Shown here in pieces: positions 52,403-59,343 of a DNA stretch of 64,000 nucleotides (its first letter is position 1; each line of letters opens with the position of its first letter). The DNA comes from Flagellimonas_A sp039592695. Its GTDB lineage: Bacteria; Bacteroidota; Bacteroidia; Flavobacteriales; Flavobacteriaceae. A program made the position numbers and the translations under genes. The notes beneath the pieces were generated by a model. It was not told the origin of the DNA. It saw only the letters and a list, made by a program, of their open reading frames with translations, and did no database searches. The stretch is taken from the NCBI RefSeq assembly GCF_039592695.1, contig NZ_JBBUTK010000001.1, positions 1 to 64,000 of the forward strand, written 5' to 3'.

Positions 52403-54448
52403 CTAAGCTGACTTTTTCAATAACCCCGCCCGTTCCAACAAAGCTTCTAACTGTGGTTCTTGGCCACGAAAGCGTTTGTAAAGTACCATGGGGTTTTCTG
52501 TGCCTCCTTTTGAAAGTACGTGCAACTTGAACTTATTGGCAATTTCCTGATTGAAGATGCCGTGTTCTGTAAAGTGTGCAAAGGCATCAGCATCGAGCAC
52601 TTCGGCCCATTTATAGCTGTAATAGCCTGACGAATACCCGCCTTGAAAAATATGGGCAAAAGCAGTGCTCATACAGGTCTCGGGAGTATCAGGAAATAGC
52701 TGTGTGCCTTCAAAGGTATTGGTTTCAAAGGCTTTTACACCTTTCACTTCAGATGGGTTTTGACCATGCCAAGCCATGTCCAACAGACCAAAGCTGATTT
52801 GACGGAGTGTCTGCATCCCTTCTTGAAAATTTGAGGAAGCTTTGATTCGCTCAACCAGCTCCATCGGAATCATTTCACCTGTTTCATAGTGATGGGCAAA
52901 AAGTTCAAGAGCTTCTTTCTCATAGCACCAATTCTCCATGATTTGGCTGGGCAGTTCCACAAAATCCCAATAGACTGAAGTACCTGAAAGTCCAGGATAA
53001 GTCGTATCCGCCAACATACCGTGCAGTGCGTGGCCAAATTCATGAAAAAGCGTAGTGACTTCGTTGAAGGTCAGTAATGATGGTTTGCTCTTGGTAGAAC
53101 GTGTAAAGTTGCACACGTTTGAGATATGCGGACGCACATTTTCACCATTTTTTTTAAACTGCGGTTTGTAAGACGTCATCCAAGCGCCGCCACGTTTTCC
53201 GAGCCGTGGATGAAAATCGGCATAAAAGAGGGATACGAAATTTCCATCTCCATCAAAAACTTCATACGTTTTGACCTCTTCATGATAGGTATCCACATCA
53301 AAAACTTCTTTGAAATGGAGTCCGAACAGTTTTTCGGCCACTTTAAAAACACCATCGATGACATTTTCCAATTTAAAATACGGCTTGAGCTTTTCATCAT
53401 CGAGGTCGAACTTCTGTTGTTTCAGTTTTTCAGAATAATAGGCACCATCCCACTTCTGTAGTCGGTCAATACTATCCAGTTCATGGGCAAAGGCTTCCAG
53501 TTCTTGAAATTCACTTTTAGCCGCTGGTTTTGCTTTTTCGAGCAGTTCGTTCAAAAAGTCCTTCACCTTTTCGGGGGTTTCGGCCATGCGCTCCTCCAAC
53601 ACAAAATGGGCATGGGTCGCATATCCCAAAAGATTGGCACGTTCATGACGAAGGTTGGCAATTTTGAGCACATTTTCTTGGTTATCAAGCTTATCCCCAT
53701 GAAACCCTTTGCTCCCAAAGGCCAATGACAGTTTTTTTCGTAAGTTTCGATTCTTGGCATATTTCATAAAGGGAATGTAGCTCGGATAATCCAATGTGAT
53801 CAACCAGCCTTTTTTTCCTTTGGATTTGGCCAATTGTGCCGCCGCCTCTTTTTCCCCTTCCGGAAGTCCATCCAAATCATTTTCATTGGTCAGGTGCATC
53901 TCAAACTTGTTGGTCTCGGCCAGCACGTTTTCTCCAAAGGTCAATTTGAGTTTTGAAAGCTCCGCATCGATTTCACGTAACCGTTTCTTTTTTTCTTCGG
54001 GCAAGTTTGCCCCATTTCTACTGAATCTTTTATAGCATTTTTTAAGCAAGGTAGCTTGTTCAGGGGTCAAATCAAGCGATGAGCGCTGTTCCCAAACCGT
54101 TTTTACCCTTTTGAATAGGTCTTCGTTTAGGGTAATGTCATTGCCAAACTCCGAGAGTAGGGGGGAGACCTCTTGGGCAATTTTCTGTATTGTTTGATTG
54201 GTCTCAGCAGAGTTGAGGTTGAAGAACACGCTGGAAATTCGGTCCAGTTGATACCCAGAATAATCGAGTGCAGCAATGGTGTTATCGAAAGTCGGTTGCT
54301 CTGGATTTTCAACAATGGCATCAATTTCTTTTCGCGCCATTTCAATGGCTTCCAAAAAAGCTGGTTTAAAATGCTCGTTCCTTATTTGTGAAAATGGGGC
54401 TTGGTCGAAGGGTTGTAGTAAAGGATTGTTATTGATGTCTTGGGACAT
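52403..54448 (-). CDS. M3-family metallopeptidase (oligopeptidase A/Dcp type)
   Basis: 681 residues. HEFGH in TLFHEFGHALHGML near residue 468 is the zinc site, followed about 25 residues on by the third-ligand Glu region WDFVELPSQIMENW. Family-wide motifs GGAWMTSYK and FHPRLGKRGG precede it. Cytoplasmic oligopeptidase or peptidyl-dipeptidase that clears short peptides; no signal peptide. Its start lies 23 bases from a heptanucleotide tandem repeat. Confidence 0.94.
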   Translation of the reverse strand: MSQDINNNPLLQPFDQAPFSQIRNEHFKPAFLEAIEMARKEIDAIVENPEQPTFDNTIAALDYSGYQLDRISSVFFNLNSAETNQTIQKIAQEVSPLLSEFGNDITLNEDLFKRVKTVWEQRSSLDLTPEQATLLKKCYKRFSRNGANLPEEKKKRLREIDAELSKLKLTFGENVLAETNKFEMHLTNENDLDGLPEGEKEAAAQLAKSKGKKGWLITLDYPSYIPFMKYAKNRNLRKKLSLAFGSKGFHGDKLDNQENVLKIANLRHERANLLGYATHAHFVLEERMAETPEKVKDFLNELLEKAKPAAKSEFQELEAFAHELDSIDRLQKWDGAYYSEKLKQQKFDLDDEKLKPYFKLENVIDGVFKVAEKLFGLHFKEVFDVDTYHEEVKTYEVFDGDGNFVSLFYADFHPRLGKRGGAWMTSYKPQFKKNGENVRPHISNVCNFTRSTKSKPSLLTFNEVTTLFHEFGHALHGMLADTTYPGLSGTSVYWDFVELPSQIMENWCYEKEALELFAHHYETGEMIPMELVERIKASSNFQEGMQTLRQISFGLLDMAWHGQNPSEVKGVKAFETNTFEGTQLFPDTPETCMSTAFAHIFQGGYSSGYYSYKWAEVLDADAFAHFTEHGIFNQEIANKFKLHVLSKGGTENPMVLYKRFRGQEPQLEALLERAGLLKKSA

Positions 54449-54470
54449 AATTTTGTCTTGGGTTTACTTT

Positions 54471-54521
54471 GTTAAAGGTTAAAGGTTAAAGGTTAAAGGT
54501 TAAAGGTTAAAGGTTAAAGGT
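54471..54521. repeat. Heptanucleotide microsatellite, seven GTTAAAG units
   Basis: Seven perfect copies of GTTAAAG (54471-54519) and two more bases. It lies directly upstream of the M3 peptidase gene (minus) and downstream of purE. A pure 7-bp tandem repeat can change copy number by slippage, and since it sits in the 5' region of the peptidase gene it could alter promoter spacing or leader length. Confidence 0.9.
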
Positions 54522-54597
54522 GTTCATTTGCTTATTGCTTTATAGGACACTAATTTCACGAATTTGCACAAATGAAAAACTTGGAATTTGGATTTTG

Positions 54598-55089
54598 TCA
54601 TTTGGAATTTCGGACAGATTTAGACCCTTCAATCACTTTCTTCTTCAGACCTTCTTTATAGTCTAAGACCTTTTGTAATACTGCGGCATCTGAACTGCCA
54701 ATGATCTGTGCGGCCAGTATTCCTGCATTTTTTGCCCCGTTCAACGCTACGGTTGCCACGGGCACACCACCAGGCATCTGAAGGATAGAAAGCACCGAAT
54801 CCCAACCATCAATGCTATTGGAGCTTTTTACAGGCACCCCGATAACCGGAAGCGGCGACAGTGAAGCCACCATTCCTGGTAAATGTGCGGCACCGCCTGC
54901 ACCTGCAATGATGGCAGCATATCCGTTTTTATGGGCGTTTTTGCCAAACTCGACCATCTTTTCAGGGGTGCGATGGGCGGAGACGATGTCCACATCGACC
55001 TCAATGTCAAATTCTTTTAAGATATCAATGGCATCTTGCATGACCGGTAGGTCACTGGTGCTGCCCATGATGATGGCTATTTTGCTCAT
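54598..55089 (-). CDS. purE: N5-carboxyaminoimidazole ribonucleotide mutase
   Basis: 163 residues, class I PurE. Signature GSTSDLPVMQDAIDILKEF at the N-terminus, SAHRTPEKM near 41 and GAGGAAHLPGM near 64-74. It converts N5-CAIR to CAIR in purine synthesis. Its start overlaps the purK stop by four bases (ATGA type), so purK-purE are coupled. Confidence 0.96.
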   Translation of the reverse strand: MSKIAIIMGSTSDLPVMQDAIDILKEFDIEVDVDIVSAHRTPEKMVEFGKNAHKNGYAAIIAGAGGAAHLPGMVASLSPLPVIGVPVKSSNSIDGWDSVLSILQMPGGVPVATVALNGAKNAGILAAQIIGSSDAAVLQKVLDYKEGLKKKVIEGSKSVRNSK

Positions 55090-56240
55090 TTGCTGATTAC
55101 TTTGATTTTTTCCTTTACTTGTTGCGCTATTTCACGTGCCCTATCAATATTTTCATTGACAATGGTTACGTGCCCCATCTTTCTGAAAGGTCGCGTTTGT
55201 TTTTTGCCATATATATGGGGCGTCACTCCTCTTTTCCCAAGAATAGCCTCAATATTTTCATACACCACTTCTCCCGTATACCCTTCGGCACCGACCAAAT
55301 TGACCATAATGCCAGCTAACTTGCTATCGGTTTTTCCCAACGGCAGCCCCAAAATGGCACGGATATGTTGCTCAAATTGGTTGGTATAACTGGCTTCAAT
55401 GCTGTAATGTCCACTATTATGGGGTCGGGGGGCCACTTCGTTCACCAAGATTTTATCATCCTGGGTCTGAAAAAGCTCAACCGCCAATAAACCCACATGG
55501 CCGATATGTTCTGAAACTTTTAAAGCTATTTCCTGTGCTTTTTTGGCGACGGTTTCTTGAATTCGAGCTGGACAGATGACATATTCCACTTGATTGGCCT
55601 CGGGATGGAACTCCATCTCAACCACAGGGTAGGTTTTGACCTCGCCATGGGTGTTTCTTGCCACGATGACAGCCAATTCATTCTTGAAGTTGACCAACTG
55701 CTCTGCAATGCATTCCCCTGGTGGCAACCCTTCTAAATCCTCGAGCTTGCGAACAATTTTTACGCCTTGACCGTCATAACCGAAACGTGCCGCTTTCCAA
55801 ACGAAAGGCAAATTGACCCCGCCATTCTCTATGGCATCCTCAATTTCAGAAGTGTAGGCAAATCGGGTAAAGGGCGCTGTGGGTATGCTGTTGTCTGTGT
55901 AAAATAGTTTTTGAGCGGCTTTGTTCTGAATGGTCCGTAATGCTTTTGTCGGTGGATACACTTTCTTTCCCTCGGCTTCCAGCTTTTCCAACGCATCTAT
56001 GTTGACATTCTCGATTTCAATAGTGAGTACATCAACATCCTTCCCAAAATTGTACACGGCATCAAAATCCAACAGATTACCCAAAACAAATTCGTTACAG
56101 GCGATTTTGCAGGGGGCTTCCTCAGAGGCATCCATCACTTTGGTGTAAATGTCCCATTTTCGGGTTTCGTACAGCAACATTTTTCCCAATTGTCCGCCGC
56201 CTAAAATTCCGAGTTTGAAATCCGAAGAAAAATAGTTCAT
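55086..56240 (-). CDS. purK: 5-(carboxyamino)imidazole ribonucleotide synthase
   Basis: 384 residues, ATP-grasp fold. GILGGGQLGKML near 11-22, QNKAAQKLFYTDNSIPTA near 103-120, ECIAEQLVNFKNELAVIVAR near 183-202 and NEVAPRPHNSGHYSIEA near 264-280. It carboxylates AIR with ATP and bicarbonate. Nine codons are open upstream, but the -7 core TATTTTTG (56272-56265) overlaps them, so MNYFSSDF at 56240 is used. Four-base overlap with purE. Confidence 0.95.
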   Translation of the reverse strand: MNYFSSDFKLGILGGGQLGKMLLYETRKWDIYTKVMDASEEAPCKIACNEFVLGNLLDFDAVYNFGKDVDVLTIEIENVNIDALEKLEAEGKKVYPPTKALRTIQNKAAQKLFYTDNSIPTAPFTRFAYTSEIEDAIENGGVNLPFVWKAARFGYDGQGVKIVRKLEDLEGLPPGECIAEQLVNFKNELAVIVARNTHGEVKTYPVVEMEFHPEANQVEYVICPARIQETVAKKAQEIALKVSEHIGHVGLLAVELFQTQDDKILVNEVAPRPHNSGHYSIEASYTNQFEQHIRAILGLPLGKTDSKLAGIMVNLVGAEGYTGEVVYENIEAILGKRGVTPHIYGKKQTRPFRKMGHVTIVNENIDRAREIAQQVKEKIKVISK

Positions 56241-56264
56241 AAGAACGCCACTTTCAAGTGTTCG

Positions 56265-56272
56265 CAAAAATA
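56265..56272 (-). promoter_or_regulatory. -7 promoter element of purK-purE
   Basis: TATTTTTG on minus, 24 bases before the purK ATG. Back to back with the hpt-adk core 56 bases away. Confidence 0.5.
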
Positions 56273-56327
56273 CATGGAAATCCTAAAACGCTCAGTAATA
56301 CTGTTCAAAAAGAACGCTGCAAAATGT

Positions 56328-56335
56328 TATCTTTG
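56328..56335 (+). promoter_or_regulatory. -7 promoter element of hpt-adk
   Basis: TATCTTTG matches TAnnTTTG and lies 24 bases before the GTG start, which supports that start. Confidence 0.5.
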
Positions 56336-56359
56336 CCAACCCCAAAAAATTGAGAACAC

Positions 56360-57466
56360 GTGATAAAGTTGCACGACAAACAATTCAAACCCTTTTTGAG
56401 CGAGGCTGATATACAACAGGCTGTCAAAAAAATCGCCGATGAGGTAGCCCGTGATTACAAGAACAAGACACCCATTTTTGTTGGGGTGCTTAACGGGGCC
56501 TTTATGTTTGTTTCCGATTTTTTGAAACAATATCCGCATCCCTGCGAGGTAACTTTTGTCAAGATGGGTTCGTACCAGGGATTGACATCAACGGGAATTG
56601 TAGAAACCTTGCTTGACATTTCTGAGGATATCGAGGGGCGAAGCGTCATTATTTTAGAGGATATCATCGATACGGGCAGAACCTTACAGCAATTGGTACA
56701 CCTGTTCTCAAATACCAATGTGAAAGAGTTCAAAATCGCCTCGTTGTTCTATAAATCGGAAATCTACAACGGGGAGTACAATATCGATTATGTGGGATTG
56801 GAGATACCCAGTAGTTTCATCGTCGGCTATGGTCTCGATTACAACGAATTGGGGCGCAATTTGAGAGAAGTTTACCAACTAAACCAAACAGATATGATCA
56901 ACCTAGTGCTTTTTGGAAAGCCAGGAGCAGGAAAAGGAACCCAAGCTGGGATTCTGAAAGAAAAATACAATTTGAAACACATTTCTACCGGTGATGTGTT
57001 TCGCTACAACATGAAAAATGGCACCGAATTGGGCAAATTGGCCCAGTCGTATATCGATAGGGGTGATTTGGTACCCGATGAAGTGACCATTGACATGCTC
57101 AAGGCCGAGGTAGAAAAGAACGCTGATGCGGCTGGTTTCATCTTTGATGGTTTTCCACGAACAGCAGCACAAGCAGAAGCATTGGATAATTTCTTGGATT
57201 CAAAGGATATGCAAGTCGATGCCACCATCGCCTTAGAGGCCGATGATGAAGTTTTGGTGCAACGTCTTTTGGAGCGGGGCAAAGAAAGCGGACGCAGCGA
57301 TGACCAAGATGAAGAAAAAATCAGGAACCGTTTTGAAGAGTACAATCAAAAAACGGCTCCACTTCGCAAATACTATGAGGCTCAAGGCAAGTTTCACTCT
57401 GTAAACGGCATTGGTGAAATTGATGAGGTGACCAAAAGATTGAGTAAGGTGATTGATTCCTTGTAG
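56360..57466 (+). CDS. adk: Hypoxanthine phosphoribosyltransferase-adenylate kinase fusion
   Basis: 368 residues in one frame. Residues 1-175 are an HPRT-type phosphoribosyltransferase with the PRPP loop LEDIIDTGRTL (99-109) and FVGVLNGAFMF near 40-50. Residues 179-368 are adenylate kinase with P-loop GKPGAGKGTQ (186-195), STGDVFR near 211 and DGFPRT near 262. The kinase has the short LID (RGKESGRSDDQDEEKIRNR region, no zinc insertion). The first half salvages hypoxanthine/guanine, the second equilibrates AMP, ADP and ATP. M179 (56894) could serve as an internal start for a free kinase. GTG start. Such fusions are known in Flavobacteriaceae. Divergent from purK. Confidence 0.94.
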   Translation: MIKLHDKQFKPFLSEADIQQAVKKIADEVARDYKNKTPIFVGVLNGAFMFVSDFLKQYPHPCEVTFVKMGSYQGLTSTGIVETLLDISEDIEGRSVIILEDIIDTGRTLQQLVHLFSNTNVKEFKIASLFYKSEIYNGEYNIDYVGLEIPSSFIVGYGLDYNELGRNLREVYQLNQTDMINLVLFGKPGAGKGTQAGILKEKYNLKHISTGDVFRYNMKNGTELGKLAQSYIDRGDLVPDEVTIDMLKAEVEKNADAAGFIFDGFPRTAAQAEALDNFLDSKDMQVDATIALEADDEVLVQRLLERGKESGRSDDQDEEKIRNRFEEYNQKTAPLRKYYEAQGKFHSVNGIGEIDEVTKRLSKVIDSL

Positions 57467-57546
57467 TTTATATGTTTAAGAAGTTTATGTATTTATAGTA
57501 TGACATATTTAACTTCAAACCTATAAACCTATAAACCCCCACAAAC

Positions 57547-58548
57547 ATGACTGAAGGCAATTTTGTCGACTATGTAAAAGTTCATGTGGCCTCAGGCAAA
57601 GGTGGTCAGGGTTCCACGCATCTTCGCAGAGAGAAATATGTTGCTCGGGGAGGGCCTGACGGTGGTGATGGCGGCCGTGGCGGTCACGCAATAGTACGGG
57701 GCAACAAAAATTTATGGACGCTCGTTCATTACAAATTCCAGAAACACTTTAAGGCAGGCCACGGCGAACATGGCAGCAAACAACGCAGTACGGGTGCCGA
57801 CGGGGCCGATGTGTACTTAGAAGTGCCTTTGGGCACTGTTGTTCGTGATACGGCGTCGAATGAAATTTTGTTCGAGATTACCGAAGACGGGGAAGAAAAA
57901 ATAGTTGCAGAAGGAGGATTGGGTGGTCGCGGCAACTGGCATTTTAAATCCGCCACCAATCAAACCCCACGGTATGCCCAACCTGGTATTGAAGGTCAAG
58001 AAAGACAACTGACCCTTGAATTAAAGGTATTGGCCGATGTGGGTTTGGTGGGTTTCCCCAATGCGGGCAAATCGACATTGCTTTCTGTGATGACCTCTGC
58101 CAAGCCCAAAATTGCCGATTATGAGTTCACGACCTTAAAACCCAATTTGGGTATTGTCGAGTATCGCGATTTTCAGAGCTTTGTGATGGCCGATATTCCC
58201 GGAATCATTGAAGGCGCTGCCGAAGGCAAAGGTTTGGGTCATTATTTCTTACGGCATATTGAGCGGAATGCAACGCTCTTGTTTTTGATTCCCGCAGATA
58301 GCAAGGATATTTCAAAAGAATATGAAATCTTGTTGGATGAACTCCGAAGGTACAATCCAGAATTGTTGGACAAACAACGCCTTGTCGCCATTTCAAAAAA
58401 TGATATGCTCGATGAAGAGTTGATGGCCGAGATGGATGAAGCCCTGAAAGAAGATTTTTCAGATATGGAGTATCTCTTTATTTCTTCAGTGGCCCAACAG
58501 GGTATTACCGAGTTGAAAGATAGGCTTTGGGCACTGTTGAACGAATAA
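57547..58548 (+). CDS. obgE: GTPase ObgE
   Basis: 333 residues. N-terminal glycine-rich Obg domain (GGDGGRGGHAIVRGNKN near 35-50, GGLGGRGNWHFKSATNQ near 122-138), then a GTPase domain with P-loop GFPNAGKS near 170, DIPGIIEGA near 218 and SKNDML near 281. It lacks the C-terminal Obg extension of some Gram-positives. Ribosome-assembly and stress-linked GTPase. It lies downstream of hpt-adk with an 80-bp gap holding repeats of ACCTATAAAC. Confidence 0.96.
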   Translation: MTEGNFVDYVKVHVASGKGGQGSTHLRREKYVARGGPDGGDGGRGGHAIVRGNKNLWTLVHYKFQKHFKAGHGEHGSKQRSTGADGADVYLEVPLGTVVRDTASNEILFEITEDGEEKIVAEGGLGGRGNWHFKSATNQTPRYAQPGIEGQERQLTLELKVLADVGLVGFPNAGKSTLLSVMTSAKPKIADYEFTTLKPNLGIVEYRDFQSFVMADIPGIIEGAAEGKGLGHYFLRHIERNATLLFLIPADSKDISKEYEILLDELRRYNPELLDKQRLVAISKNDMLDEELMAEMDEALKEDFSDMEYLFISSVAQQGITELKDRLWALLNE

Positions 58549-58584
58549 CATTCTTTTTGTAATTTTAAAAAAGATAAAACAATT

Positions 58585-58628
58585 CCCCCTCCCTGTCATC
58601 CTGAGCGCAGTCGAAGGAAGGGAGGGGT
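58585..58628. repeat. CCCCTCCCT inverted repeat flanking TCATCCTGAGCGCAGTCGAAG
   Basis: CCCCTCCCT (58586-58594) and AGGGAGGGG (58619-58627) flank a 24-base core, GTCATCCTGAGC-GCAGTCGAAGGA. The core words are familiar as a dispersed intergenic repeat in Bacteroidetes genomes. The element lies upstream of the DUF4136 gene. Confidence 0.7.
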
Positions 58629-58677
58629 GCCTTTTTCAAAGAAAAAATTGGGGTGGGTTTTTCAAAGATTTTTTTTG

Positions 58678-59205
58678 ATGATGAAACAACTTAAAATTTT
58701 TTTGGTCGTACTTGTTATGGCGTCCTGCAACGCAGTCCGCGTGAACTACGATTATGATAAAACCACGGACTTTTCCAACTATTCCACATATAATTATTTT
58801 TCCGATATGGATATCGGCCTGAGCGGACTCGATGAAAAGCGTCTGCTACGAGCCCTCGACTCTGCCTTGCAGTCAAAAGGCTATCTCTTGGCCGAGGAAC
58901 CTGACTTTTTGATCAATATTCTTAGTTCATCATTTCGTCGTGGACCGAACAATTCCGTTGGCGTAGGTGTTGGCGGTACAGGAAGAAATGTCGGTGGGGG
59001 CGTTTCTGTCGGAATTCCCGTAGGGGGCTCTGGTTTGGCCCGCAGCATTCAGTTTGACTTCGTTGACGCAGAGAAAGATGCCCTGTTTTGGCAGGCTATC
59101 AGTGAAAGTAGTTTTAGTGACAATGCTTCCCCAAGTGTTCGGGAAGCCCAATTGCAAAAGGTCGTGGCGAAGGTATTTTCAAAGTTTCCTCCTGAAACAA
59201 AATAG
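58678..59205 (+). CDS. DUF4136-domain lipoprotein
   Basis: 175 residues. Lipoprotein signal with lipobox VMASC (Cys 17). DUF4136 pattern: VNYDYDKTTDFSNYSTYNYF near 22-41, ALDSALQSKGYLLAEEPDFLI near 63-83, a glycine-rich VGVGVGGTG stretch, then DALFWQAISES near 139 and FSKFPPE at the end. Envelope lipoprotein of unknown function. Two ATG codons in a row; the first is used. It lies between obgE and the LytTR-type site upstream of the S9 peptidase. Confidence 0.85.
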   Translation: MMKQLKIFLVVLVMASCNAVRVNYDYDKTTDFSNYSTYNYFSDMDIGLSGLDEKRLLRALDSALQSKGYLLAEEPDFLINILSSSFRRGPNNSVGVGVGGTGRNVGGGVSVGIPVGGSGLARSIQFDFVDAEKDALFWQAISESSFSDNASPSVREAQLQKVVAKVFSKFPPETK

Positions 59206-59209
59206 CTTT

Positions 59210-59239
59210 TCCGTTCGCACCTGTCATTTTACCGCTAGC
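59210..59239 (+). promoter_or_regulatory. Paired LytTR-type boxes upstream of the S9 peptidase
   Basis: Two 9-base direct repeats, TCCGTTCGC (59210-59218) and ACCGCTAGC (59231-59239), start 21 bases apart. The published LytTR box is [TA][AC][CA]GTTN[AG][TG] twice with a 12-13-base spacer; the matches here are 8/9 and 7/9. They lie 62 and 41 bases before the start of the -7 core, the same layout as at 61744-61773. Confidence 0.6.
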
Positions 59240-59247
59240 CATATTTC

Positions 59248-59279
59248 TTGAGCAAATCCTCTTAAACCTTATATATTTG
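59248..59279 (+). promoter_or_regulatory. Promoter of the S9 peptidase gene
   Basis: -7 core TATATTTG (59272-59279) and TTG at 59248-59250, spacing 21. The expected start near 59286 leaves a leader of about 58 bases. Confidence 0.55.
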
Positions 59280-59343
59280 AGCCACAGTTGGTAACAAATT
59301 GTTTGATGCCACTACATATCAATAAACAATTAAAAAATAAGTC

